DNA from: an uncultured Oscillospiraceae bacterium
Lineage (GTDB): Bacteria > Bacillota > Clostridia > Oscillospirales > Acutalibacteraceae
Assembly (NCBI GenBank): GCA_900550095.1
Contig: URRG01000136.1
Span: 1-6,556 of the forward strand
Length of the DNA stretch: 6,556 nt
Direction: 5' to 3'
In this document: piece by piece, positions 1 to 5,810 of the stretch
Layout: each line of letters begins with the position of its first letter
How positions within the stretch are numbered: the first letter of the stretch is position 1
The notes under the pieces: model-generated
What the model was told of the DNA's origin: nothing
The model's input: only the letters and a program-made list of their open reading frames with translations
Databases searched by the model: none
Position numbers and translations under genes: made by a program

Positions 1-162
1 GAGATCATTGGCTTGAAGGAGCAGGGCGTTGGCATCGTGTATGACGGCAACCTGACAGCAGACCTTGCGGAAGAAGATTTGGCTATGATTCAGGAACTGG
101 AACAGAAGATAATCGACGGTGAGATTACTGTCAGTTCTGCGCTTGGCATGGATTCCGCCGAG
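1..162 (+). other. C-terminal fragment of a BMP/PnrA-family substrate-binding lipoprotein, fused in frame to transketolase
   Basis: The first ~54 codons read EIIGLKEQGVGIVYDGN, then an acidic helix, then QELEQKIIDGEITVSSALGMD. A glycine-rich GLKEQGVGIVY strand followed by a helix ending in EQKIIDGEI is the typical end of BMP-family (Med/PnrA-like) ABC-transporter binding proteins, which capture nucleosides outside the membrane. Nothing like it belongs at this point in a transketolase subunit. The boundary is placed between roughly bases 145 and 165 because transketolase similarity starts at FEQVRNAVGYP. The family assignment comes from memory of family endings, not from a search. Confidence 0.55.
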
Positions 163-843
163 TTCGAGCAGGTGCGCAATGCGGTGGGATATCCCCATCT
201 GAATGTAAAGATCGTGGGTTCACATGCGGGCATCTCTGTTGGTGAAGACGGCGCTTCTCATCAGTGCTGCGAGGATATCGGCCTTATGCGCACGATTCCG
301 GGCATGGTGATCCTGAATCCTGCCGACCACTATGAGATGAAGGCTGCAGTAAAGGCTGCTATCGACTATGAAGGCCCCGTATATCTGCGTTTGGGCCGTC
401 TTGCAGTGGAAAGCTTCAATAATAACGACGATTATACTTTCGAGATGGGCAAAGGCATTACCCTCCGCGAAGGCAATGATATTGCTGTTGTCGCTACGGG
501 TTTGATGGTTTCTGAGGCACTCAAAGCTGTGGATGCTCTGAAAGCTGAAGGAATCAATGCTCGCCTCATCAATATCCATACGATCAAGCCTCTGGATGAG
601 GATATTATCCTGAAGGCTGCGAAAGAAACCGGCAAGATTGTCACGGTGGAAGAGCATAATGTGATTGGTGGCCTGGGCGATGCTGTTGCCAGCGTCCTTT
701 CTCAGAAATGCCCCACTCCTCTTGTAAAGATCGGTGTCAACGATGAGTTCGGCCACTCCGGTCCTGCTGTGGAACTGTTGAAGGAATTTGGTCTCTGCGC
801 AGATCATATTGCCCAGGTCGTCAAAGAGGCTGCGGGCAAATAA
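1..843 (+). CDS. Transketolase C-terminal subunit, 5'-partial, with a foreign (BMP-like) N-terminal stretch
   Basis: The frame is open from base 1 and ends at TAA 841-843. From about base 163 to the stop (~226 residues) it matches the C-terminal subunit of a split, thiamine-diphosphate-dependent transketolase, which transfers two-carbon ketol units in the non-oxidative pentose phosphate pathway. Recognisable blocks are FEQVRNAVGYP, HAGISVGEDGASHQ (bases 223-264), GPVYLRLGRLAV, ATGLMVSEALKA, HTIKPLD, VEEHNVIGGLG and GVNDEFGHSG. Such subunits are normally ~310 residues and begin with ~85-95 residues carrying the GIAEQN-type cofactor-contact segment. That part is absent and is replaced in frame by ~54 residues resembling the end of a BMP-family lipoprotein. 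A TTG at 13 has no Shine-Dalgarno site and is not a credible start. The transketolase identity is secure; whether the fused frame is a real gene, a deletion product or an assembly chimera cannot be decided here. Confidence 0.85.
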   Translation, partial: EIIGLKEQGVGIVYDGNLTADLAEEDLAMIQELEQKIIDGEITVSSALGMDSAEFEQVRNAVGYPHLNVKIVGSHAGISVGEDGASHQCCEDIGLMRTIPGMVILNPADHYEMKAAVKAAIDYEGPVYLRLGRLAVESFNNNDDYTFEMGKGITLREGNDIAVVATGLMVSEALKAVDALKAEGINARLINIHTIKPLDEDIILKAAKETGKIVTVEEHNVIGGLGDAVASVLSQKCPTPLVKIGVNDEFGHSGPAVELLKEFGLCADHIAQVVKEAAGK

Positions 844-884
844 TTTCTAAAATCGTTCTGCGGAATTATATATCTGAAAGAGAG

Positions 885-912
885 AGGCTGCGAAATTTTC
901 GCAGCCTTTTTC
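885..912 (+). terminator. Intrinsic terminator after the transketolase frame
   Basis: Bases 885-895 (AGGCTGCGAAA) are perfectly complementary to 897-907 (TTTCGCAGCCT), and the stem runs straight into a T tract (907-911). It lies 41 bases after the transketolase stop and separates that unit from the acetyltransferase gene. Confidence 0.9.
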
Positions 913-952
913 TTGTATGAAAAATCTATAGTAGGGAAAGAGAGGAATTCTA

Positions 953-1387
953 TTGATCCGGAAGTTTCAAAACGATGATTTGGAGAAAGTACTTTCCATA
1001 TGGTTGCAGACAAACGAGGAAGCCCATTCCTTTGTTTCGAAGACATATTGGGAAGGGCATTTGGAAATGGTTAGAGATGCCCTTCCAAAAGCAGAATTGT
1101 ATGTATACGAAGATGGTTCTGATCTGTTAGGATTTATCGGATTGTCGGAAACCTACGTGGAAGGTCTTTTTGTGAAGAAAGAGGCGCAGTCCCGTGGAAT
1201 TGGGAAATCTTTGCTGGAATATGCAAAGAAACGCAGGGAAGAACTGAGGCTTCATGTATATAGCCAAAATCGGCGGGCGATGCAGTTTTACGAAAGGGAA
1301 GGCTTCCTTCCAAAGATGAAAACCTTCGACAAAGAAACTGGAGTATGGGAAGTGGAAATGATCTGGAAGAAAACGATAGGAGAATAG
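953..1387 (+). CDS. GNAT-family N-acetyltransferase (YjaB-like)
   Basis: This 144-residue protein is a single-domain cytoplasmic GNAT fold enzyme that would transfer an acetyl group from acetyl-CoA to an unknown small molecule or amine. The acetyl-CoA pyrophosphate loop is visible as AQSRGIGKSLLEYAKK (residues 78-93, the Q-x-x-G-x-G motif at 79-84), preceded by the beta-strand GLFVKKE. NRRAMQFYEREGF (106-118) supplies the usual late-motif tyrosine (Tyr113). The opening MIRKFQNDDLEKVLSIWLQTNEEAH resembles the YjaB-like subgroup. The TTG start is supported by AGAGG at 941-945, seven bases upstream, and by the protein beginning at the standard GNAT position. I found no clear promoter after the preceding terminator. 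Codons are AT-richer than those of the transglutaminase gene downstream. Substrate cannot be inferred. Confidence 0.9.
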   Translation: MIRKFQNDDLEKVLSIWLQTNEEAHSFVSKTYWEGHLEMVRDALPKAELYVYEDGSDLLGFIGLSETYVEGLFVKKEAQSRGIGKSLLEYAKKRREELRLHVYSQNRRAMQFYEREGFLPKMKTFDKETGVWEVEMIWKKTIGE

Positions 1388-1411
1388 GAAAAACTAATAC
1401 TACGCTTGGTC

Positions 1412-1454
1412 AAAAGCCTTTTGTTCATGAAATACATGAGCAAGGGCTTTTCTT
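1412..1454 (+). terminator. Intrinsic terminator after the acetyltransferase gene
   Basis: A long hairpin starts 24 bases after the stop. AAAAGCCTT plus TTGTTCATG (1412-1429) pairs with CATGAGCAAGGGCTTTT (1435-1451) over 17 pairs with one bulged T and a short AAATA-type loop. It ends in TTTT followed by CTT. The U tract is short but the stem is strong. Confidence 0.8.
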
Positions 1455-1736
1455 AATTGATATACCTATTGATTTTGAGTGTCAAAAAGTAAGAAGATAA
1501 AAAAGCCCAAAAACTTCCATAACTTTGGTGTATTATATAAAATATAAGTGTTTATGTAGTGACATATGCAGCGTATTGTACATATAATGGTTAGAAAAAC
1601 TGAAAAATATGAAATAACTATGTTTAAATCGTTGTCTAAATTTTCTGTTTTGTGACTGGATGCGGCCTCTCTGTTTTTCGGTAACATTTTTTGTGTCATA
1701 ACTCTACATCTGCAATATTTCAAGATTTTCTGTTAC
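1455..1736. other. AT-rich intergenic spacer, no gene found
   Basis: About 280 AT-rich bases contain no frame with a ribosome binding site or recognisable protein. Two matching half-sites, GTAACA at 1681-1686 and TGTTAC at 1731-1736, form a widely spaced inverted repeat ending directly at the -35 of the transglutaminase promoter. They could be regulator half-sites but may be chance in AT-rich DNA. Confidence 0.5.
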
Positions 1737-1765
1737 TTGACGGTTAGATTTTTATGTTATATTAT
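1737..1765 (+). promoter_or_regulatory. Sigma-A promoter for the transglutaminase gene
   Basis: The -35 is TTGACG (1737-1742), the spacer is 17 bases and the -10 is TATTAT (1760-1765). Transcription would start near 1772, leaving a leader of ~57 bases. The promoter covers an in-frame ATG at 1754, which therefore cannot be the translation start. Confidence 0.75.
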
Positions 1766-1815
1766 GTGGATGTCGAAAAGAGAGCGAGAAAAGCTCAAAA
1801 AATGTTACTGAACTT

Positions 1816-1820
1816 GGAGG
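1816..1820 (+). promoter_or_regulatory. Ribosome binding site deciding the transglutaminase start
   Basis: GGAGG lies eight bases before ATG 1829. It selects this start (or the adjacent ATG at 1832) over the in-frame ATG at 1754, and it places a typical signal peptide exactly at the N-terminus. Confidence 0.85.
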
Positions 1821-1828
1821 CGTTACAC

Positions 1829-3064
1829 ATGATGAAAAAGAATGGTATGAACAGATGGATCCGCACCACCGCCCTGACCCTGGCAGCGGCCCTGACCTTC
1901 TCGGGAACAGCCAATACCTTCGCTCAGACCATGAGCGCGGACGAGATCGTGAAAGCTTCCTACAGCACGGCGCTCCCCGTCCTCTCCGTAGCGACGGTGG
2001 ACCGCTCCATGAAGCTGGCGGAAAAGGCCCTGGAAGAAGTCAAGCCGGCAAAGGCTGCGGCGGCTGAGAAAGCTGAGAAAACGGAGAATACTGAGAATAC
2101 AGAAGCATCCAAGTCCGAGGAAAAGAAAACCAACAAGCCCGCTTCTTCCACTGTGAAGAAGGAAACCAATACGAACAATACAAGCAATAGCAGCAATAAG
2201 ACCAATAAGACGGAAAAGACCGAAAAAACCGAAAGCAAGAAAAACAATACCAGCAGCACGAACAGCACGAACAGCGCCGGAAAGGCCGAGAGCTCCAAGA
2301 AGCCCGCTTCTCAGAAACCCGCTTCTTCCTCCCAGAAGCCTGCCGGGAACAACGGGGCCGCCCTGAAGAACAACGGGTGCGAGATCGACACCAGCAAGGC
2401 TTCCTCCGGGACCATCCGTGTGCGCCAGAACGGCAACCCCACAAAGGTGAAGGTGCTGGTATACTTCAACGGCTCCAGCAAGTACTATCAGTACACCATC
2501 CCCACCAACAACACCTGGACCTCCATCCCTCTGCAGTCGGGAAGCGGCACATATAAGGTGCGTTTCATGAAGCAGGTGAACGGGAACTCCTACAGCCAGA
2601 TGTACAGCGTGACGTTCCAGGTGGGCATGCAGAACGCCAACAGCGCGTATCTGAACCCCAGCCAGTATGTGGTATACAACAGCGGCTCCGCGTGCGTGGC
2701 GAAGGCGAAGAGCCTTGTCGCCGGGGCGGGAAGCGATGCGCAGAAGGTATCGAAGATCTACTCCTATATCGTGAACAATATCTCCTATGACTACGACAAG
2801 ATGAAGAACCTGCCCTCCGGGTACCTGCCGAATCCGGACAGCACGCTGTCCAGCCGGAAGGGGATCTGCTTCGACTACGCGGCGCTGATGGCGGCGATGC
2901 TGAGGAGCCAGGGAGTGGCCTGCAAGCTGGTGATCGGGAACGCGGACGGCCAGTACCACGCATGGAACATGGTATATGTGAACGGCGGCTGGCAGCTGTA
3001 TGATCCGACCTTCGGAGCCGCCGGGCAGAGAGCCTCCTCCTATGTAGCGGAGCGCGTATACTGA
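1829..3064 (+). CDS. Secreted transglutaminase-like cysteine protein with a long low-complexity linker
   Basis: The 411-residue protein starts with a signal peptide: MMKKNGMNRWIRT, a hydrophobic TALTLAAALTF core, and likely cleavage after NTFA (residue 32). Residues ~76-175 are a Lys/Thr/Asn/Ser/Glu-rich linker with KTE, TNS and KPAS repeats. Residues ~192-265 look like a beta-sandwich segment. The C-terminal ~120 residues are a transglutaminase-like core (Pfam Transglut_core type) with the full triad: Cys347 in GICFDYA, His377 in YHAWN and Asp392 in YDPTFG. Enzymes of this class cleave or cross-link peptides or act as cell-wall-associated cysteine peptidases; the target here is unknown. No LPXTG motif, choline-binding or SLH repeats are seen, so the basic linker may hold it in the wall, or it may be released. 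It appears monocistronic, with its own promoter, and is GC-richer than its neighbours. Confidence 0.88.
   Translation: MMKKNGMNRWIRTTALTLAAALTFSGTANTFAQTMSADEIVKASYSTALPVLSVATVDRSMKLAEKALEEVKPAKAAAAEKAEKTENTENTEASKSEEKKTNKPASSTVKKETNTNNTSNSSNKTNKTEKTEKTESKKNNTSSTNSTNSAGKAESSKKPASQKPASSSQKPAGNNGAALKNNGCEIDTSKASSGTIRVRQNGNPTKVKVLVYFNGSSKYYQYTIPTNNTWTSIPLQSGSGTYKVRFMKQVNGNSYSQMYSVTFQVGMQNANSAYLNPSQYVVYNSGSACVAKAKSLVAGAGSDAQKVSKIYSYIVNNISYDYDKMKNLPSGYLPNPDSTLSSRKGICFDYAALMAAMLRSQGVACKLVIGNADGQYHAWNMVYVNGGWQLYDPTFGAAGQRASSYVAERVY
2054..2353 (+). repeat. Low-complexity coding segment of the transglutaminase-like protein
   Basis: About 100 codons encode almost only Lys, Thr, Asn, Ser, Glu, Ala and Pro. 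Degenerate tandem units are visible: EKTENTENTE, NKTNKTEKTEKTE, TSSTNSTNS and KPASQKPASSSQKPA. DNA repeats such as CAGCACGAA(C) and CGGAAAAGACCGAAAA are near-identical, so copy number may vary by slippage. Hydroxyl-rich, charged composition fits a flexible wall-spanning spacer. Confidence 0.7.
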
Positions 3065-3094
3065 GAATAAGCAGATAAGCAGGCAAAACAACTT

Positions 3095-3222
3095 TGCGAG
3101 TACCCTTCGGCGCTGGGGAGACCCGGCGGGAAGGATTCCAAATAGGATCGATAGGATCCGATAGAAGTCTCCAAGACTTTTCGACGCAGCGGGAGCCGGA
3201 ACAGAACGTTCCGGCTCCTTCT
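3095..3222 (+). ncRNA. Candidate structured RNA or 3'-UTR element ending in a terminator
   Basis: Just after the transglutaminase stop the sequence can form consecutive hairpins. The first, 3104-3134, has outer pairs CCTTC/GAAGG and inner stem CGCTGGG (3111-3117) with CCCGGCG (3122-3128) around a GAGA tetraloop, which is GNRA type. Next come tandem repeats at 3142-3164, then a hairpin AAGTCT-CCA-AGACTT (3165-3179). TGCG (3095-3098) can pair with CGCA (3184-3187) to close a multibranch junction. The terminator at 3192 follows immediately. I do not match it to any riboswitch class I know. It may be an orphan leader whose gene is gone, a 3'-end-derived small RNA, or simply a stable 3' UTR. Confidence 0.35.
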
Positions 3223-3224
3223 GT
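3192..3224 (+). terminator. Intrinsic terminator downstream of the transglutaminase gene
   Basis: GGAGCCGGAAC (3192-3202) pairs perfectly with GTTCCGGCTCC (3208-3218) around a five-base loop, followed by TTCTGTTT. It ends the transglutaminase transcript and any RNA element between. Confidence 0.85.
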
Positions 3225-3250
3225 TTATATTCTCTTTATCCGGGGTGCTT

Positions 3251-3277
3251 ATATGCGCCAATATGCGCATGATGCGC
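3251..3277. repeat. Short ATGCGC repeat cluster
   Basis: ATATGCGC occurs at 3251-3258 and 3261-3268, exactly ten bases apart, followed by ATGCGC at 3272-3277. ATGCGCAT at 3263-3270 is a perfect palindrome. The helical-turn spacing suggests a protein-binding site, but no promoter is clearly linked to it. Confidence 0.35.
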
Positions 3278-3360
3278 GCAGGGGGCGCCGGGAAAATTTG
3301 CGCAAAATGCTGTATATATAGAATATGGAATATATTCTGCTGTTTGCCCGGTATACTGGT

Positions 3361-3543
3361 AGCTGAGTAAAACAGGAAACAGTGCGGCGGGCTTTTGCCG
3401 CCGGAACGCCTGGATCGCTGAGAATAGCAGGTCTGCCGGGCCTGCTGATCTTATGGGGGCCGCCGGAGGCACGGCTTATGGCGCCCGGCGCTGTATGGCG
3501 ATACAAAAAACCAGCTCTGTTTTGTTTGCATGTATCGCTTTTG
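3361..3543 (+). ncRNA. Candidate GC-rich multi-hairpin RNA, unidentified
   Basis: AAAACAG (3369-3375) is complementary to CTGTTTT (3517-3523) and could close a junction containing two clear hairpins. These are CGGCGG/CCGCCG (3385-3390 with 3398-3403) and AGCAGGTC/GGCCTGCT (3426-3433 with 3439-3446), the latter flanked by self-complementary GATC copies at 3413 and 3447. A further hairpin, GCGATACA (3498-3505) with TGTATCGC (3531-3538), is followed by TTTT and could act as a terminator, although it competes with the closing stem. A -10-like TATACT lies at 3352-3357 but I see no good -35. It lacks the diagnostic motifs of SRP RNA, RNase P RNA, tmRNA and T-boxes. The frame crossing it (98 codons from 3382) has no ribosome binding site. 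Confidence 0.3.
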
Positions 3544-3607
3544 AAAAAAGGGTCTTATGTTGGCCGGACAAAGAGGAAAGTAAAGGAAATGCCTATAAAA
3601 CATACTA

Positions 3608-3630
3608 AGAAGGGCGAAAAGCCTTTTTTC
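3608..3630 (+). terminator. Plus-strand intrinsic terminator
   Basis: AGAAGGGC (3608-3615) pairs, with G-U pairs, to GCCTTTTT (3621-3628) around GAAAA, and the T run (3624-3629) follows directly. An alternative hairpin GCGAAAA/TTTTCGC (3614-3620 with 3626-3632) uses the same bases. It indicates that something on the plus strand is transcribed toward the sugar operon and is stopped here. Confidence 0.55.
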
Positions 3631-3636
3631 GCACAT

Positions 3637-3668
3637 AAAAAATCTCCGCCTGCAGCCGCAGGCGGAGA
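3637..3668 (-). terminator. Intrinsic terminator of the kinase-epimerase operon
   Basis: On the minus strand TCTCCGCCTGC (3668-3658) pairs perfectly with GCAGGCGGAGA (3653-3643) around a four-base loop and is followed by six T (3642-3637). It lies 18 bases after the epimerase stop. Confidence 0.92.
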
Positions 3669-3686
3669 ATACGAATGAAGGCCGAT

Positions 3687-4742
3687 TCAGCGGACACTGA
3701 AGCCGTAGATAGTTGTAGATTCATAGACTTCTCCGGGACGTACGATACAATTGGGAAAATTGGGGCAGTTCGGCGTGTTGGGATACAGCTGCGTTTCCAG
3801 GCAGAAAGCGCTGTAATCCGGGTGGATTACGCCGTTTTTGCCTTTGGCGCAGCCGCCCATAGAATTGCCGCTGTAAAACTGCATGCCGGGCAGATCGGTA
3901 GAAACGCTCATGCAGCGTCCGGAAGCAGGATCGTATGCTTCGGCTACTTTGCGAAGACCTTCTCCCTTCAGACAGAAATTCAAATCGAATCCCTTTGTAT
4001 CCTTCAGAAGGGGATCGTTCAGCTCCATATCCTTCCCGATGGGCTTCGCTGTGTTGAAATCATATACGGTTCCTGCCACAGGAGCGGTTTCTCCCGCAGG
4101 AATCAGCCCTGGACCGTTAACGGTATAGAAATCGGAGTCGACCTGCAGCTCTTCTTCCAGAATAGTTTTGCTGTGATCGCCGCTCAGATTGAAATAGCTG
4201 TGATTCGTCAAATTGATGGGGGTAGCTTTATCTGTGACAGCAGTATATTTCATAATAAGGGCATTGTCGGCAGTGAGGGTATACTGAATGGTCGCTTCCA
4301 CAGTTCCGGGGTAGCCTTCCTCGCCGTCGGGGCTTCTATAAGCGAAAGTAATGGAGGGAGCTGCGTCGGAATCATCGGTTTCCTTTACGCTCCATAGCCG
4401 GGCGTAATAACCGGTGGGGCCGCCATGCAGGGTGTTAGGTCCTTCGTTGCTGGTAAGCGTATAGGTGTTGCCGTCCAGAACGAACGAGGAATTTCCGATC
4501 CGGTTGGCAAACCGCCCTATAGCTGCGCCCAGAAAATCCTTTTCGTTAGTATATTCCTTCAGATCGTCATGGCCGAGCACCACGTCTCCCATTTTGCCTT
4601 CCCGGTCAGGGACCCAGAGCTTCACGATGCGGCAGCCATAGGGAATAACCTCCATAGACATGCCTTTTTCATTTTTCAGTGTGTAGAGTTTTACCTCGGA
4701 ACCGTCCTTCAGCGTTCCGAATGTTTTTACTTCAAGACCCAT
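3687..4742 (-). CDS. galM: Aldose 1-epimerase (mutarotase)
   Basis: The 351-residue cytoplasmic protein converts beta-anomers of glucose, galactose and related aldoses to alpha-anomers. Family landmarks are GAAIGRFANRI (residues ~72-82, substrate-binding Arg/Asn), NTLHGG (103-108), NLTNHSYFNL (177-186) with catalytic acid His181, GFDLNF (251-256) with the substrate-contacting Asp253, and FCLETQLYPNTPN (313-325) with catalytic base Glu316. Length is normal for bacterial GalM and no key residue is missing. The start is ATG 4742 because GGGAGG sits seven bases upstream; a TTG at 4757 in the same frame overlaps that ribosome binding site. It is the second gene of an operon, 23 bases after the ROK kinase, so anomer conversion is coupled to sugar phosphorylation rather than to a full Leloir gene set, at least within this window. 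Confidence 0.95.
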   Translation of the reverse strand: MGLEVKTFGTLKDGSEVKLYTLKNEKGMSMEVIPYGCRIVKLWVPDREGKMGDVVLGHDDLKEYTNEKDFLGAAIGRFANRIGNSSFVLDGNTYTLTSNEGPNTLHGGPTGYYARLWSVKETDDSDAAPSITFAYRSPDGEEGYPGTVEATIQYTLTADNALIMKYTAVTDKATPINLTNHSYFNLSGDHSKTILEEELQVDSDFYTVNGPGLIPAGETAPVAGTVYDFNTAKPIGKDMELNDPLLKDTKGFDLNFCLKGEGLRKVAEAYDPASGRCMSVSTDLPGMQFYSGNSMGGCAKGKNGVIHPDYSAFCLETQLYPNTPNCPNFPNCIVRPGEVYESTTIYGFSVR

Positions 4743-4749
4743 TTTCTTG

Positions 4750-4755
4750 CCTCCC
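4750..4755 (-). promoter_or_regulatory. Ribosome binding site deciding the galM start
   Basis: GGGAGG on the minus strand, seven bases before ATG 4742, inside the 23-base kinase-galM gap. It rules out the upstream TTG at 4757. Confidence 0.85.
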
Positions 4756-4765
4756 AAAAATCGTT

Positions 4766-5725
4766 TTATATTCCCAGCAGCGCGGCGCCGATGATGCCGG
4801 CGTCATTTCCCAGCTCCGCCCGGCAGATCTTTGTGCGTTTGGCGCTGTTAGCGCTGTTGTAGGTTTGTTTTTCTACCTGTTCCCGCAGGGGAGCAAGGAG
4901 CGTTTCCCCCTCGTTGCTGATCCCGCCGCCGATACAGAGAATGTCGGGCTGGAAAGTATTGATGCAGTTTGCGATGCCGCAGGCCAGATAAGAGATGTAT
5001 TCCTCCACCACCTCTTTGGCGAGAGGATCGCCCTCCCGCATGGCGTCAAAGGCCGTTCGTCCGGATATCTGCTCTAAATCACCGTTGATCATACTCCACA
5101 TGCGGCTGTTTCTGGCAGGATCCTCCAGCAGCATATGAAGGCGTGTGGTTTGGATAAGCCCTGTGGCGGAAGAATATGTTTCCCAGCAGCCCCGGCGGCC
5201 GCAGGTGCAGAGACGGCCATTGTATGCAATGACGGTATGCCCCATTTCTCCTCCGGCAAAATTGGAACCGGAATACACTTCACCGTTCAGAACGATGCCG
5301 CTTCCTACGCCTGTTCCCAGAGTAACAGCTACGGCGTTCTGAGCTCCCCGAAGAGCGCCCGCCTTATATTCTCCATAGGCCGCGGCATTCGCGTCGTTCT
5401 CTATGATGACGTCCTTTTGAAGGCGGTTCGACAGGAGCCCCTTCAGGGGAAAATTCTCCAGATACAGGTTATTGGCGTATTCCACCACACCGGTCTGCCG
5501 GTTGACAGTGCCGGGGCAGCCGATCCCGATCCACGGGATATCGTTCAAAGAAAGTCCGGCCTTTCCCAGAGCTTCCAGACCGGTCTGTGCCAAATCCTCG
5601 ATGAGCTCCAACAGCTCACAGGGGATTTTCGTTTTCCGGTTTGAACGGGCTACGACAGCATATGAATCGTCTGTAACACCGGCGGCTATATTGGTGCCGC
5701 CCAAATCGATCCCCAGATAAAACAA
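4766..5725 (-). CDS. glk: ROK-family glucokinase
   Basis: The 319-residue protein should phosphorylate glucose (or a similar hexose) with ATP to give the 6-phosphate for glycolysis. Visible motifs in order are the N-terminal phosphate loop GIDLGGTN (5-12), GIGCPGTV (67-74), IIENDANAAAYGEY (107-120) with catalytic Asp111, LGTGVGSGIV (136-145), and the ROK signature GGEMGHT (158-164) followed by the zinc motif CTCGRRGCWE (173-182; His163 plus Cys173, Cys175, Cys180). CIGGGIS (264-270) and GNDAGIIGAALLG (306-318) complete the fold. There is no N-terminal helix-turn-helix, so it is a kinase rather than a ROK repressor. The start is TTG 5725, with GGGGAGG seven bases upstream and the protein beginning two residues before the conserved strand. 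It leads the operon with galM. Exact sugar specificity (glucose versus fructose, mannose or an amino sugar) is not proven. Confidence 0.92.
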   Translation of the reverse strand: MFYLGIDLGGTNIAAGVTDDSYAVVARSNRKTKIPCELLELIEDLAQTGLEALGKAGLSLNDIPWIGIGCPGTVNRQTGVVEYANNLYLENFPLKGLLSNRLQKDVIIENDANAAAYGEYKAGALRGAQNAVAVTLGTGVGSGIVLNGEVYSGSNFAGGEMGHTVIAYNGRLCTCGRRGCWETYSSATGLIQTTRLHMLLEDPARNSRMWSMINGDLEQISGRTAFDAMREGDPLAKEVVEEYISYLACGIANCINTFQPDILCIGGGISNEGETLLAPLREQVEKQTYNSANSAKRTKICRAELGNDAGIIGAALLGI

Positions 5726-5732
5726 TATGATT

Positions 5733-5739
5733 CCTCCCC
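5733..5739 (-). promoter_or_regulatory. Ribosome binding site supporting the TTG start of the ROK kinase
   Basis: GGGGAGG on the minus strand, seven bases before TTG 5725. No in-frame ATG lies near enough to compete. Confidence 0.85.
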
Positions 5740-5773
5740 AATCCGTATCGCCGGATATGTTGATATCAGGTCC

Positions 5774-5803
5774 AGTATAGCATTTTTAGATGGGAATTGT
5801 AAA
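5774..5803 (-). promoter_or_regulatory. Sigma-A promoter of the glk-galM operon
   Basis: On the minus strand TTTACA (5803-5798) and TATACT (5779-5774) are 18 bases apart, with a TGC extended -10 element. Transcription would begin near 5767, giving a ~40-base leader. An inverted repeat ATCCG/CGGAT (5741-5745 with 5752-5756) lies in that leader. Confidence 0.75.
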
Positions 5804-5810
5804 TAATTTG

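Noticed and set aside
1754..1828. N-terminal extension of the transglutaminase protein from ATG 1754
   Set aside because: The ATG overlaps the -10 region of the promoter, lacks a ribosome binding site, and would bury the signal peptide behind 25 charged residues.
1823..3091. A 422-codon minus-strand frame antisense to the transglutaminase gene
   Set aside because: It is the mirror of a GC-rich, biased gene. It has no ribosome binding site, has low-complexity Leu/Val/Arg runs caused by the linker repeats, and resembles no family, while the plus-strand product has a signal peptide and catalytic triad.
3300..3326. Promoter from TTGCGC (3298) with a TATATA or TAGAAT -10
   Set aside because: The spacers are too short (9 or 15 bases) for a sound sigma-A promoter, and no other -10 fits.
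3413..3490. TPP riboswitch, because CTGAGA and CTGATCTTATGG resemble its conserved strings
   Set aside because: The essential GCGTAGGGA-type segment and the correct stem order are absent, and no thiamine gene follows.
3382..3678. A 98-codon plus-strand frame
   Set aside because: No Shine-Dalgarno site, composition shifts along its length, and its end runs through two terminator hairpins.
3675..4397. A 240-codon plus-strand frame opposite galM
   Set aside because: It is the shadow of a gene with all GalM catalytic motifs, and it starts inside the operon terminator region without a ribosome binding site.
5135..5644. A 169-codon plus-strand frame opposite the ROK kinase
   Set aside because: Antisense shadow; the minus-strand product carries the complete ROK signature.
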